A stretch of DNA of 64,000 bases, taken from NCBI GenBank assembly GCA_027605045.1, contig JAQFWX010000002.1:744001-808000 (forward strand), given 5' to 3'. Positions 1-11,819 of the stretch are shown here, piece after piece; positions within the stretch are counted from its first letter, which is position 1; each line of letters begins with the position of its first letter. The stretch is from Phallus indusiatus (taxonomy: Eukaryota; Basidiomycota; Agaricomycetes; Phallales; Phallaceae). The notes under the pieces were generated by a model. That model made no database searches. It was not told where the DNA came from and worked only from the letters and a program-made list of their open reading frames with translations. The position numbers and the translations under genes were made by a program.

Positions 1-572
1 TCCGGTGTTGACATCGAACCTATCAGGTCAAATTTACGCCCGGAGACGAGAGACGATACAAGCTCTCAAATCGAAAAGACCTTATGACAGAGGTCCTATT
101 TCGTTAACAACCCTAAGGTCGAATAATGTCCTTGACACGGCTTTGTCAGGAGCCATAGCGGGTGCATCCCTCAATGTTTCTCGACGTACATCTTAATCTA
201 TCATCCTGATCAAATTTCGAATGCTGACATTACTGATGGATAGGCGGATTATCCGGACTGGTTCCCGGATTTTTCACAATGGGCCTTGCCTGTACTTTAG
301 TGCAAGTTGCATGGAACGAGCTTCAAGTCACTCGGATTAAGATTGTATCTCGGGCACAAGGCGTTGAAAATCCATTTGGGCAAGTATCACCAAAAGACGA
401 ACGATCGACGTCGGAAAAGCTACTAGATAACTTAGGTCGGGTCTTTCCTATAAAACGGTTATCCGATGAGGAGTATTTGAAAAGATTAAGAGCTCAACGT
501 GAGCGTGTTTTGAAGCGTATCAAAGAACTTGAAGATAAAGCAGAATCAGATACCAGTAATGCAGATAACTAA
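1..572 (+). CDS. Tim17/22/23-like membrane protein, 3' part
   Basis: This is a 5'-truncated gene entering from the left edge. The reading is join(<2..185, 244..572). The intron at 186-243 has a GT donor, a GCTGAC-like branch and a TAG acceptor, and removing it keeps the frame. Across the junction the protein reads as small-residue-rich, Gly-spaced helices (ALSGAIAGASLNVSR, then GLSGLVPGFFTMGLA), as in Tim17/Tim22-type four-helix proteins of mitochondrial membranes. The C-terminus is a charged, coiled-coil-like tail (EYLKRLRAQRERVLKRIKEL). The family call rests on this helix pattern only. It could be another small inner-membrane or complex I accessory protein. The CDS ends at the TAA at 570-572. 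Confidence 0.5.
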
Positions 573-872
573 TCATAATAATATTCAAAAAGAAAAGTAT
601 GTTATAAATATTATAGAACAGACATGAATGTACAAGAGTTTTGACACCCCCTTCTCCACTCAAATTCAGGAGTTGCGAGTAACACAAACTCTCATATGGA
701 ACCATTTCGTCTGCGCATACCGAATCGCTCATCCACCTGTGGAGAATGTACAGCAGACTCAGAGGCTGAGCACTGTCTTAAAAGGTTGCGGTTGAGAAGA
801 AAGGAAAAAAGACATCGCGAAAAGCTTATATAATGAGGGTGGTTATTACGTAATCGATGCCGACAACACCTC

Positions 873-1998
873 ATGAATTCTGCCCATCATCTGCCAACGT
901 ATAACAGTGCGTCAAACTCGGAGCCAACTTTGTTGGAGATTCATACACCTGAAACTTCGACTGCTATTCAACATTCCTGTCAGTTTCAGCCTGTTTTCCG
1001 ATCGTCACCTTACTGTCATAGGGCTGACTAAATTTACTACAGTAACTGAGGAAAACCTAGATGGTCTGTTTCGGAAATTAAGCAAGAAGGACTTGGTTCA
1101 GCCGTTTCCAATCGGACCTAATTGTCTCAAGTACGAATATAACGATTTAATGTGGAACTTGAACGATGGTATTACCCCTTTCTCGCTTGCGTTTCTGTTT
1201 CAAGGATTACTAGTAACTTTTTTTCCAGATTCAGACTATGCTATTTTTGTGCTGCGACAACAACAGTTACAAAAGGCGTTGCCTGTTCCTATCAGCCCCA
1301 GCCTTCACCTGAGGCATCCGTCTCGGGCACTTCCCACTCCCCCTGAGTACAGGAACCCGGCGTTTTACCTTTTTAAACCTAGCAGGATATCATTAACACC
1401 TCCCGCTGCAAATGGTGCAGGAACAGCGCGCTCATCTTCTGGTGCTGCATCTATCAGATCAAAGAAATCCAAGCTAGGAAATCAATTAGACTCAGCGGAT
1501 CCTCCGGCTCATAAAAAAGCTTTCATGGAATTCCAAGCCTCAAATGGAGTACGCACTGTTGTGGGGACTATAGGGCCTGTGGAAAACGTTAGAATGCTTT
1601 TGAAGAATGGATATCGTCATGTTTATATGTCGAGGGGGTTTGCTGTTAAACATAACTTTGTTCCTTTGGACGCGCAGCCTGGCTCATATGGCTACGGCGG
1701 CTTAGTCAAGTGCGCAAATCTCTGCAATACTAGTACACGAAAACCTAACATTTTTCATTGACTTAGTATCGGGAAATGGCCGTTGATTGTCGGACGTACG
1801 AAAACGTTGCATGATGTATATCTATCCGAGGAAACACATTTCGATGTAGTTCTGGGACGTTCTTTTATGGAGAAGCGAGGTATCAAAACGGACCCACTTG
1901 ACATGACGAATGTCGTCTGTCTTGATACTGGAGAAAAGCTTGAGTGCGAAATTGTTGTCATTCGAGATGGGAAGGGAGAAATTGTCACTGTAACTTAA
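873..1998 (+). CDS. Conserved fungal protein with retropepsin-like C-terminal fold
   Basis: Proposed CDS is join(873..978, 1043..1168, 1229..1709, 1767..1998), about 314 aa. The start at ATG 873 opens a frame that joins the rest through an intron with donor GTCAGT (979-1042). The introns at 1169-1228 and 1710-1766 also keep phase. The N-terminal half is low complexity (Ser/Pro/Ala). The C-terminal ~130 residues look conserved: GYRHVYMSRGFA, then GLVNIGKWPLIVGRTKTLH, then HFDVVLGRSFMEKRGIKTD. The DVVLGRSF segment resembles the hydrophobic-hydrophobic-Gly element after the flap in retropepsin-like folds. A DTG triplet occurs only near the C-terminus, so a catalytic role is not shown. No transposon proteins flank it, so I read it as a host gene of unknown function. 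Confidence 0.6.
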
Positions 1999-3334
1999 TT
2001 ATTTCGAGTCCTGCTTCGTCTTATTTGGATCCGGTCTGGTGATATTTTACAGCTTGGTTTCAATCTACGGAAATTACAAGTCCCGCTAAGTTATTTTTTG
2101 ATTTTAGCACATGTATTGCATTTTGTAGCTATAAATATTCTTTTTGAACGTACATAAATACTCTTCGAATTGCCTTGAATTTCAAGAAATTACGTTAATG
2201 TTAAGTCTATCTCAAAAGCTTAATCAGTTGGTACCAGTCTAGTTGATATCAGTTCGGAAAGCAAACACTACTATCAACAAAAAATTTTACTATGGGATGA
2301 AAGCGGTTCCGAATCAACCCTCAAAGCTTGACATATTATCACACAATTGGCGAGACTTTGTATAAACCATCGGTGATTCGGACGTACCCAATACCCAGGC
2401 CCAAGGGCAAAATATGATTCAATCAAGTTTATTGACAGTCAAGTCAAGATACGACACCCGTCCTTTTGTCTCGGAGTCTAACATCAGACGTTTTTGTAAT
2501 TATAGCCGTCCTGACACGTAGCTTGTATGTATGTCAAGGATCGGCTTTCAACAATGTGAATGGTCTAACCAGCTAGTCCTAATGGGGATTTCAGGTCTGG
2601 ACGCACGAAGCCTAATATGCCTCTGATTTGCTTCTGATAACAACGACAATCCCCATCATTCGCGTATTCCAATGTCACTTGAATTTAGTGTCAACATCAT
2701 CCCGAGTTCAAGCTATTTTCGAAGAAACACATACCCCTTGATAGGGCAAGCACAATTTTTCATCTACGCACCAATCACTTGGACTGGCGGCGTCCGTGCC
2801 ACCTATTTTCCAAGTTGATGATTGGATAAGTTATGATACCGGACCGAGCGAGTCTGGACTGTTCCGGTGCTTATTTAGAGGTCTGACTCACGACATCCGA
2901 GCTATCACAGGAATGGTGAATTTCGCGATGGTAAGAATACAAACCAGATTACATGTCCATGCCAGAGCAGGCCAGAACACCAATGTGCTTTTGAGCGGGA
3001 TTTAATTATTTAATCAGGTAAACAGAAACTTCTCTGTCGAGGTTTCTGGGGGGAAAATCCCTTCCTAGTTAGACAGCTTCCAGGCTTCTGGAAAATTAAT
3101 TGGCTTTACTTGCATCGGTGAAACGTTTTTCCAATTGATCCAACCAGACTTCAAGTTTAGTAACGCTATCATCTCGAAAGATTACGAGAATTTACATAAT
3201 TATCATACCGATCCTACGCCACGCTCGACTTCATTGACATGATAATAGGATGAAAGACGGGACAATGTTATTGGAAGGCCCCGTAATGTGACATGTGTAA
3301 CGGAGTGTGACAAATCCCAACTTTTTCCGCAACC
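1999..3334 (+). other. Intergenic, no gene seen
   Basis: This AT-rich stretch has no splice-compatible coding frame that I can support. Short open frames (for example 2796-3005) lack family resemblance and start context. It presumably holds the 3' UTR of the upstream gene and the promoter of the XAP5 gene. Confidence 0.6.
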
Positions 3335-4693
3335 ATGTCAAGCTCGCAAATGGAACATCGTCGGCAAGCCGAGCTCGAGAAACAGCGAAAAAAAGCACAG
3401 GTAGATATGGAACCATCCCTTTTTAGGCTGAGATAAGATTCACGCAATTTCTTTATCAGGAGGAATATGAACGTGCAAAAGCGGCGCTAATCGCTGAAAC
3501 TGAGAAGGCTCGTCCCTCCGCGAATCGCTTCGTGGGTCAAACAGCTACCGTGGAAGACAGCCTTAAACAATCCACTGTGGGTTTAGTGCATTTGGAAGAG
3601 TTTCAGCAGCGCAGAGAAGAGATCGAGGAAGCTAGAGCTCGAGAAGCAGCACGAACAGATGAACTGAAGTGAGTTTTGAATGTTGGAGCATTACGAAAAG
3701 GGATAGTTGGTAAAGTTCATGAGATATATTTAGAGAAGAGAAGAAACTTAAAAAACGGAAAAAACTTTCTAAGACCAAATTATCGTTCGCGGATGACGCC
3801 GTAGATGGAGAGGAAGATACTGTCACTGATGAACAAGGTATGGGCCCTTATTCATATATCAACGATCGATCTTTGCCAAAGTTATATGACCTAGCACCAG
3901 CCAAAAAGTCCAAGTTTGGCAAAAATCCTTCTGTTGACACTTCATTTTTACCGGACCGGGATCGGGAAGAACAAGAGCGTCGAGAGAGAGAAGAGCTAAG
4001 AAAAGAGTGGTTGCGAAAACAAGAAGAATTCAAAAACGAAGATATAGAAATTACTTATTCATTTTGGGATGGTAGCGGCCATCGGAAAAGTATCGTGGTC
4101 AGTTGGTCTTCATGCTTGAACTCTTTATTTCTCTCTCGCTTATCCGGTCAGCACCTTATTGCGGCAATAATATAAACAGTGCAAAAAAGGAGACACCATT
4201 GGCGCTTTCTTGGAAAAATGCAGGGGTCAATTTCCAGAGCTACGGGGCGTCAGCGCGGACAACCTCATGTACATCAAAGTTCGTAAATAAGATGTTCTTC
4301 AGTTCTTCATTATCTAAACGATTCACAGGAAGATCTCATCATACCTCAGGTTCATTTCACTATTGGGTTTTGAATTGTCAATGGCTAACGGTTCTCCAGC
4401 ATTACACATTCTATTCACTGATTGTGTCGAAGGCCCGTGGCAAATCGGGGCCACTGTTTAACTTTGATGTCCATGACGACGTACGGTTATTGGCAGATGC
4501 TACTGTAGAAAAAAATGAGAGTCATGCTGGGAAAGTCGTTGAGCGAAGCTGGTATAATCGAAACAAGCATATATTTCCGGCATCAAGATGGGAGGTGAGC
4601 GTAAATACATGGAATATTAACATATTTTATTGATGTTTTCATTTGGAGATATTTGACCCTGAGAAGAGTTATGGCAAGTATACTATTGCGTAA
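3335..4693 (+). CDS. XAP5/FAM50 family nuclear protein
   Basis: CDS join(3335..3400, 3460..3668, 3734..4097, 4180..4278, 4329..4349, 4400..4594, 4649..4693), seven exons in consistent phase, about 332 aa. The N-terminus is a charged coiled coil. It is followed by [20 protein letters not shown] and the family's central block with LGKNP-like ([18 protein letters not shown]), [12 protein letters not shown] and LMYIKEDLIIP. The C-terminus reads [20 protein letters not shown], then [12 protein letters not shown] and [16 protein letters not shown], which is diagnostic of FAM50/XAP5. Animal FAM50A is a nuclear, spliceosome-associated protein and plant XAP5 (XCT) affects circadian timing and small-RNA production. 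A nuclear RNA-processing role here is inferred from that. The donor at 4279 is the unusual GTTCGT, and one exon is only 21 nt. Confidence 0.93.
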
Positions 4694-5892
4694 TGTTGGG
4701 TATAGATTTCTTGGAATAAAACACATTTACCCAAAAAAAAAAATTCGTGGTGTCTCGCCCCGTGATTCTGGCAATTGCAATTGCAATTCAATTGACTTCG
4801 ACTTGACTTTCGGGTTCAGAAGCATACGTGCTATTCTTGAAAGATTACGCCTAATCCAATCATTTGTCAATTGAATTGGGAGGCTGTGACATATTTTTTT
4901 TGGAACACGTCCACTTAGGGAATTAGGTGCCAGCGCCGTATTTTCATTGGACCCTTTATTCATATTCCCGATGTTATCGCATTATGTATTGGGATTGCTC
5001 AAACCTAGCTGTGAAGCGGTATCAAGAACAAATCCTGCTTGGACTTTTTCAACGGCATCAACGGTTTGTCAATGGTACGAATGCGACTATTCAAAGCCAG
5101 AGGTCAGAGGCTCGTTGTTTCTTTTCTATAAGAATGCTCCCAATTCTGATCGTTGAAGTGCGGAGGCGTTCATCCTACAAGATTATATATATTCGACATA
5201 TTGATCAAAAATGGCTAGTGGTGACTAGTTGACTGTTGATTTAATCAGTCTATACACACGATTGTATTGTATTGCATTGGGAGGGTCTAACCAGACATGT
5301 GAGTGAATGATCAGCTTACGAATTCTGGTAATCGATTGCAGTACTTTAAGCCACTTAGCGGGACCCGGCTAAGTGAATTGCACATAATTGCCGATTTGAC
5401 CGCTGACACGAGGTTCCAGAAGCATCAGTCGGCGTTCCTAGTTGTGCGAAATACCGACGGAAAGCATAAAGAGACTTGAGCCTTGGCACCTATTCGGCTT
5501 AGAGATGAAGGCAAAGACACTTGGAGCCATATACGATCAGTTTCAAGGGTCAGTCTTCATCAAATGTGCCTTGTTCAACTCAACCTTTCAAGTAATGCAC
5601 ACAGCAAATCAGCGTGGGTAGTACGCGTAAATGTGTAGGTGTTGGGAAAACCGAGGATCTTTTTCCGAATCTAATCACATTTCCGTTAATAGCTTATCGG
5701 AAATCCCGAATACCGATACTTTCAATAAGCGACTTCTCCCACTTTGCTTACGTTTTCCTAGTCGTGTTCTTCACTTGTTCCGCTCGTCATGGGTCTATAT
5801 AAATCACGGAGAATCCTGTCAACACCACCAGCATTCCCTCTAAACTCAGCTGTCTCTTTTAAAGACACTCCAATTCCAATTCCAACTCAACC
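4694..5892 (+). other. Intergenic, upstream region of peroxidase gene
   Basis: No supported gene. Short frames at 4727-5232 and 5614-5843 have no recognisable domain. The last ~100 bp form the core promoter and pyrimidine/CA-rich 5' leader of the peroxidase gene. Confidence 0.6.
5796..5803 (+). promoter_or_regulatory. TATA box of the peroxidase gene
   Basis: TATATAAA lies 97 bp upstream of the ATG at 5893. It is followed by a C/A-rich leader with the repeat CCAATTCCAATTCCAA just before the start. Placement suits a fungal TATA-driven, regulated promoter. Confidence 0.55.
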
Positions 5893-6840
5893 ATGTCTTT
5901 AACTGGCGATGAACGACGTGCCTCCTTCTCTGACACAACAACTACAGCTGCTTCATCCCCAGTCGAGCCGGTGTTCAAATGCCCATTCGCCGCAAGAAGG
6001 CAACAAAGCGAAACCTCGTCATACTACATAATTGATGACGATCCAACTCATCCACACTGCTATCGTCGCCCGACAGAAACTGACACACGAGGGCCATGTC
6101 CTGCTTTGAACGCCCTCGCCAACCATGGTTATATGTATGTTTCCTCACAGTCGTTCTTATGGTGTGGTTGTCTCATTGTGTCTTTTACGTCGTTTAGTCC
6201 AAGGGACGGGAAGAACTTGACACCCAAGATACTCATGAAAGGCCTTCAACACCCTAATACCTATAATTGCTCAGCACCCTTGGCACGAGTCTTAGTCTGG
6301 GGCGGATTCATTTTGCTCCGACAGAACGGAAGACTCCCCAAGTCGATTTCATTACACGACATTGCTCTTCATAATCGAATTGAACACAACGCTTCTGTTG
6401 TGCACCGCAATACGCCCGACGGAGAAAAGTACGCCCCCATTGACGTCGATGTCAATCTGTTGGAACATTTCTTGGAAGAAGACTGGATGACGATCGAGAG
6501 AATTGCCCGTCGACGTGTGGAGTTGGAGGTCGCTTCGCCATTAGATGGTGTACATTCCGAAATTGCACGAGGCGAATGGTCCTTGGTATTGGGTATTTTC
6601 GGCAAGGCCAATAAAGGCAGAATCAACTCGGACATTTTGAATGTCTGGCTGCAGGAAAACCGATTTGTTACGGGCTGGAAGCCATCACATCGTCAAAGTC
6701 TCTTTCATACTGTCGCCACCTCATTTAAGATTCGTGGAAGAATGAACAAATTCCGACCGGAGTATCAAGTTAATGGCGAAACCCGAAAGGGTTCTTACAT
6801 TCAGGAGGCACTGAAGGGTGAAGAAAACGAAAAAGCATAG
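5893..6840 (+). CDS. Heme-thiolate peroxidase (chloroperoxidase/unspecific peroxygenase family)
   Basis: CDS join(5893..6134, 6198..6840), 294 aa. The intron at 6135-6197 splits an Ile codon and restores NHGYIPRDGK. The proximal heme-ligand motif is clear: GPCPALNALANHGY, with the Cys thiolate at about residue 69. Downstream are the IEHNAS element (about 143), corresponding to the family's E-H-D-x-S, and WLQENRFVTGWKP (Glu at about 233), the expected position of the acid-base Glu near NERFP..W. Length fits the short UPO group. Unlike secreted UPOs the N-terminus (MSLTGDERRASFS) shows no signal peptide, which suggests an intracellular enzyme. The EHD Asp (cation/heme propionate region) is Asn here. 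Members oxidise or oxygenate C-H bonds and aromatics using H2O2; the substrate here is unknown. OGG1 lies convergent 246 bp downstream. Confidence 0.88.
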   Translation: MSLTGDERRASFSDTTTTAASSPVEPVFKCPFAARRQQSETSSYYIIDDDPTHPHCYRRPTETDTRGPCPALNALANHGYMYVSSQSFLWCGCLIVSFTSFSPRDGKNLTPKILMKGLQHPNTYNCSAPLARVLVWGGFILLRQNGRLPKSISLHDIALHNRIEHNASVVHRNTPDGEKYAPIDVDVNLLEHFLEEDWMTIERIARRRVELEVASPLDGVHSEIARGEWSLVLGIFGKANKGRINSDILNVWLQENRFVTGWKPSHRQSLFHTVATSFKIRGRMNKFRPEYQVNGETRKGSYIQEALKGEENEKA

Positions 6841-7086
6841 CGCGCTCAGGGTACATCATAACATGCTCGATATATGTCATTCTATTTATTTTATTCTCAA
6901 TATATGTATATTAATAGTCCCCATTCAAAAGTAGCAAATTTGTTTTATAGTTACCAATATGATTTATCTTATAATACATACGTTATACTGATAATGAATT
7001 GAATTGACGAAGAATTGGCGTGAAAGTGAATTGCACCATGTTTTCAACTGTATTGGGATTTGGAACATGTGTACACAATACAATGT

Positions 7087-8576
7087 CTAGACTGAAACTG
7101 GCTCTACCTCTGACGGCAGTTGTTTCCCTATTAGTGTCCGACGGCGTTGTTTAACACGTTCTGCCAAGCTTGAATCCGATGAAACCATGGGCAAAACTTG
7201 AACACGTTTTCGCTTGGAGAAATTAGTGTGATCCACATGGTCCGGATTACCATGTGATGTGAAAACTTCTAGATTGGACTCGGGTTTAGACTTGCGTTTG
7301 CGGGGTTTTTCAGGCGACACGGACGGCTCTGGAGTGAGCAGGCCCGCGCCCTGCAAAATGGCGTCTGATTTTTCTAATCCGAACTCGGAAAAGATTTTGA
7401 GATCTGATGTAAATAAAACCTAAGGTGACGTTAGTACGAGAAGATCGCATCTTTCAATCGCAAAGGCACAGCCTCTTACAGATTGTGTCCATCCGGCGTA
7501 CGGACCCCAAACAGTCAATAGTTTTGCTTGAACTTCGTCGTATATTTTGGGTGTCATTGTTACTTTAGCATTAGAACTTGTCCCACGTAAGCGCAACCCA
7601 TAGTGTTTCACCCCGATTTGGTAAACATGTGTGTCAACCGGTACTACGTCATGCTAGCGCAGTCATTGTCAGATAGGTCATTTCATGAGACATAGGAAGG
7701 ACCTACTTTGTCAAGACTCATAAGTAAAACACAATCGGCAACTTTCCGACCTACTCCGACGAACTTTAACAACGCCTCTCTTGCTTCGTCTGTCGTCTTG
7801 CTCCGTAAACCGTGCAAGTAGAGCTCTGGGTTCGATGTAGAGTTCGTACTCTCCTCTTTTGTTAGCTCTAAAAGCATCTGAGCCGTCCTTTGAATATATT
7901 CGGCTCTATAACCAAAACCTAAAGAGCGCAGCTTCGTTGGCGTTTCTGAACTTGCCAGTGCTGATGGTGAAGGAAACGGATAGTAGGATACTAATTCATC
8001 ATCTGAATCGGTTTGACATAAAATAGGCGATGAAAAATTTGTGCAAAGAGCCTGAACCATTTTGGTGATTCGCGAAATATGGTTGTTCTGCGAACAAATA
8101 AACCTTTCAGGAATCGGAGGTCAGAGCTAGGAATCTGAAGCCCATATGCACGATGCTTACGACATTAAACATTCCCATGGGTCTTGTCTTAATATTCGAA
8201 TACCGGAAAAGCGATCCTTAATTCTCCTGAAAACAGGATCGCGAATACTCCAGTCATCGTAAAGATCTGAGAGGTTGACACCGAGCTGAAAATAGTCGCG
8301 TAACCAAACAACAATCTCTTCATCTTTTCGAGCAGATTCAAAATCATTAGGATATAGTCCTCGATAGAACAATGACTCCGGTGCTTGTCGCAGACACACG
8401 ACGCGGTCTCTCAGTGTAAAACGGTATTCAACGGCGGGTTTCAGTTCGGTTGGGCAGGGATCCGATACAGGAGTAGCCGTCCATCTAAATGACTGACCAC
8501 ATTTGAGAACTGCAGACAAAGATAACTGCACCACTGGCAGAGGAAGTGCTCGAAAACCGGGTGGTGGGAGAGCCAT
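7087..8576 (-). CDS. OGG1: 8-oxoguanine DNA glycosylase/AP lyase
   Basis: CDS complement(join(7087..7419, 7480..7653, 7707..8103, 8161..8576)), 439 aa, with all introns 53-60 nt and phase-consistent. It excises 8-oxoG opposite C in base excision repair. Seen are the N-terminal LSLSAVLKCGQSFRW, the FICSQNNHISRI helix, and the HhH motif FVGVGRKVADCVLLM with the Schiff-base Lys at about 258. The catalytic Asp lies in HDVVPVDTHVYQIG (about 278). GPYAGWTQSVLF follows, as in eukaryotic OGG1. The C-terminal ~110 residues are an extra basic, Ser-rich tail with KRKR-type clusters, a likely nuclear signal. I chose the ATG at 8576 because homologous N-termini begin shortly before the PPGF segment. An upstream in-frame ATG at 8630 would add 18 residues. 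Confidence 0.94.
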
Positions 8577-9561
8577 AAAGCTTGGAAGGAGACTGAGACG
8601 CGTTATGTCACGACAGTAGTCATACGACACACTGTAAGTCTGTAACAGTCATGCCACGGACAAGAGGTTTAATTCTCTTTCTCGCTCTTTGAATATTGGC
8701 AAATTCTCATAAAAGTCCCTGGCTGAAACCTTCTTTAAAACGATATCTGTTTTTACTCTCGTCGTGAATTTATCGTACTAGCCTGCACCATTGGCGGTCC
8801 GAACGAACGGAATGATTGCCTTCAATGAACTGAGGTGATCAGTTTCTTTTGGATTTTTTGCGAGAACTTCAACTTCAATGCGAGGGCGGTCTTACACAAT
8901 GGGCAATATGCTTTTCAGCTTAAAGGTTCAGGGACATTCATCAACGACTCGGAGGGGGACGTGTTTTTGCCCCGATCTAGGATCTAATTGCCTGTATGGA
9001 ACATTTGCTTTATACCCTTGATGGCGAACACCCCTCACAATCCCACAAGGTTTACTAATTAGGACATAGTGGAACGCAAACGTGCCGCTGCACCGATAGG
9101 TTCGTTTTCACGATTCATCACACCTTTCTTCTCAAATATTAAACCGATTTGTATGATAGATTGATTTTATATGGTATCGTCGGTCAGGAAACGTCTGGTA
9201 TCATTGTGAGCCTCTCCTTTCCTTTCGTGTTGCTTGAACTCTAAACCACGCATCAGGGATCGCCTTAGATCGTTGTGATACTTATCAATCTCCTCTCTAC
9301 GATCTTTTTATTCACTCTGAACTCAAGTATTCTGCAAACATCAAACAATCAGCTATTTTTCAAAAGTCTGCTTTCCTACAGTTGCCTGCAATTTGTCTGA
9401 CAAAAGGCGTGTTTTCTATTAGCGGGCGGATCTCGGAGTCCGGTTCAAGTGCATCGTCCGCGTCATCGGTCACCAGTCGCCGGTCACCTGACTACAACTC
9501 TAACATATTTCAAAATTTCTCATCGAATATTCACTTCTTACACGCAATCCACAAAACCAAA
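8577..9561. other. Divergent intergenic region between OGG1 and the CoA ligase
   Basis: No supported gene. An open frame from 9382 runs in frame into the ligase start but contains no upstream ATG, and no upstream domain is visible. The region presumably holds both promoters. Confidence 0.55.
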
Positions 9562-11819
9562 ATGGTCCGTATTTATCGCTCGACAGATCCTCACGTTGAC
9601 ATTCCGCGACGCTCCATCTATACCCACATTTTTTCTGAAGGATACGACTTTCAGAAACCGGCGTATATTGACGCAGCTACAGGTCAAACACTGACAAGGA
9701 AGGATGTTCGAGATCTCACCCTACAATTTGCCTGGTCCATCAAACACATCTTGTCGCAAAATCGTGGCGATACTATGGCTTTGTTCTCCATGAACTCGAT
9801 TGTGTGGCCTTTAGTATTGCTAGGGGGTATTGCGGCCGGTCTCCGCGTTACCACCATTAACAGCTCCTATACCCCTTCAGAGTTGCTGCATCAGTTACAG
9901 GTAAACGCCACTCGCAACCATGACCATCCAGTTAGAGATGATATTCTTTCAGGACAGTGGCGCCTATTATATTTTTACCCATCCGAGTCTATTGAACAAT
10001 GCCGTGGAAACACTCAAATTGATGAAAGTGAATGATGTTGATATCAGAAAGCGTATCATCCTTGCTGGACCTCCCTCTTCTTATTCAGGCATTGAAAAAG
10101 GCTGGCTCCGCTTTGATGATCTTCTCGGTAAAGGGCAACTGGAAAAGGAAGAAACATTCGACGACGAAGCTACGAACGAAACTGTCCTTTTGTGTTACTC
10201 TTCCGGGACAACTTCCAAGTCAAAGGGTGTAGAGGTTTGAGCTGGAATCTAGTTACTTGTAGCTGACGAAGCTAATCCAATTTGCATTACCTCATAGTTA
10301 ACCCATCATAACGTCGTGGGTGTTATGTGTGGAGTAAGACATAGGTTCAAATATGTCAATGCACACGGAGCCGTTATGCTTAGTGTTTTACCCTTTGTAA
10401 GTATTACTCTAAACCTCAATGATTTTGTGTTCATGAGAGTTTGAATTGACAGTATCACATCTACGGCTTGGTAAAACTTGTTCTTGTACCCTTTCTATCT
10501 GGATGTCCGCAAGTAATTATGTCACACTTTAATCCCGAAGATTTTTGCGCAAACGTAGAACGATATAAAGTGACCGTTGCCCTCATCGTTCCACCAATTT
10601 TGGTTGTTCTTACAAATCACCCCGGTAAGGGGATCTTGTTTGAAGCTGAGCGATCGACATTTTGACTGGTATTCGTGAGACAGCACCCGACAAATATGAC
10701 TTGCGATCGTTGAAAATCCTTTTTTCTGGAGCAGCCCCTTTAAAAAAGGATCTCATTTTAGCAGTCAGGGCACGCATGGAGAAACAAGGCGCAGATATTC
10801 AATTTCCTCAAGGTGGGCCACATTCTTCTTGTACTTTGTACTTTGAGGATAAAGCTTTATCGTGTAGGGTGGGGACTCACTGAGACCAGCCCGACTTGCA
10901 CCATGCAAATGCCCGAAGATTGGCTCCGGAAGGCGGGAAGTATCGGTGGACTATTAGCTAATGTTGAAGCTCGAATTGTTTTAGAGGATGGAACCGATGC
11001 ACCTGAGGGTGAGGCGGGGGAGATATGGATCAGAAGTCCTATCGTCATGAAGGTATGCTGACCTGTATTATTGATTCTTAAAGTAGTCATTGGAGGTTAT
11101 TTTAGGGATATTTGAATAATCCGATTGCCACTCGCGAAGCTATCACGCCTGACGGGTGGTTCAAAACGGGGGATGTGGCGACGATAGACAACGATGGTTA
11201 TCTTACTATCGTTGACAGAAAAAAAGAGCTCATAAAATACAAGGTACGGTTAATATTTACACGTCAAAGGGATGTCAAATCATGACCAATGCTTGTTTTA
11301 GGGTTTCCAAGGTAAAATTACAGTCTTTTTTCTTTCTTCTATGAGAATTGAACGAAAAGCACTTCAGTTCCTCCTGCGGATTTGGAAGGCATACTCCTCG
11401 CCCATCCTAAAATAGTCGATGCAGGGGTTATCGGTGTATGGTCAGACAAAGAAGCAACAGAGTTTCCCCGGTAATACTTTCAACAATCTTCTTTCGATCC
11501 CGTACTAATCAGGTACTTATCTAGTGCATACGTCGTTCCAAGAGGTGGTATAGAGTCTCTTAAGACGTCGGCCGAAAAAGAAGCATTCGGCCTTGAAGTG
11601 CAGAGCTGGATTCAAAACAAGGTGGCACGACATAAATATCTTCGCGGCGGAGTTGTGGTAGTAGATTCAATACCTAAAAGGTTGGTAATATATGCGTTTA
11701 ATTTTACAATATCTTTCATATTTCACTTCTCAAGCTTGGCGGGAAAGATTTTGCGGAAGGAGTTAAGAGAATTGGCTAAAAAAGAATTGCATGTTACTGG
11801 CTCGAGGGTGAAATTATGA
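9562..11819 (+). CDS. 4-coumarate-CoA ligase-like / acyl-CoA synthetase (AMP-binding)
   Basis: CDS join(9562..9900, 9953..10234, 10298..10396, 10453..10624, 10684..10812, 10868..11052, 11106..11243, 11302..11311, 11368..11470, 11525..11680, 11735..11819), 565 aa in 11 exons, all in phase. ANL-family motifs appear in order: the P-loop [16 protein letters not shown] (about 200), [54 protein letters not shown], and the C-terminal lysine motif [11 protein letters not shown]. It adenylates a carboxylic acid and transfers it to CoA; the substrate cannot be read from sequence. The P-loop has Ser-Lys-Ser where Gly-x-x/Pro-Lys is usual. Exon 8 is only 10 nt. The protein ends SRVKL, close to but not a canonical peroxisomal PTS1. 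Confidence 0.9.

Noticed and set aside
907..1761. Open frame starting with GTG at 907
   Set aside because: Fungal genes do not normally start with GTG; a spliced ATG at 873 explains the N-terminus, and the frame runs through an intron.
2796..3005. 69-codon frame between genes
   Set aside because: No conserved motif, poor start context and no splice partner.
4947..5156. Short plus-strand frame between XAP5 and the peroxidase
   Set aside because: Two overlapping frames are equally open, with no domain and no splice support.
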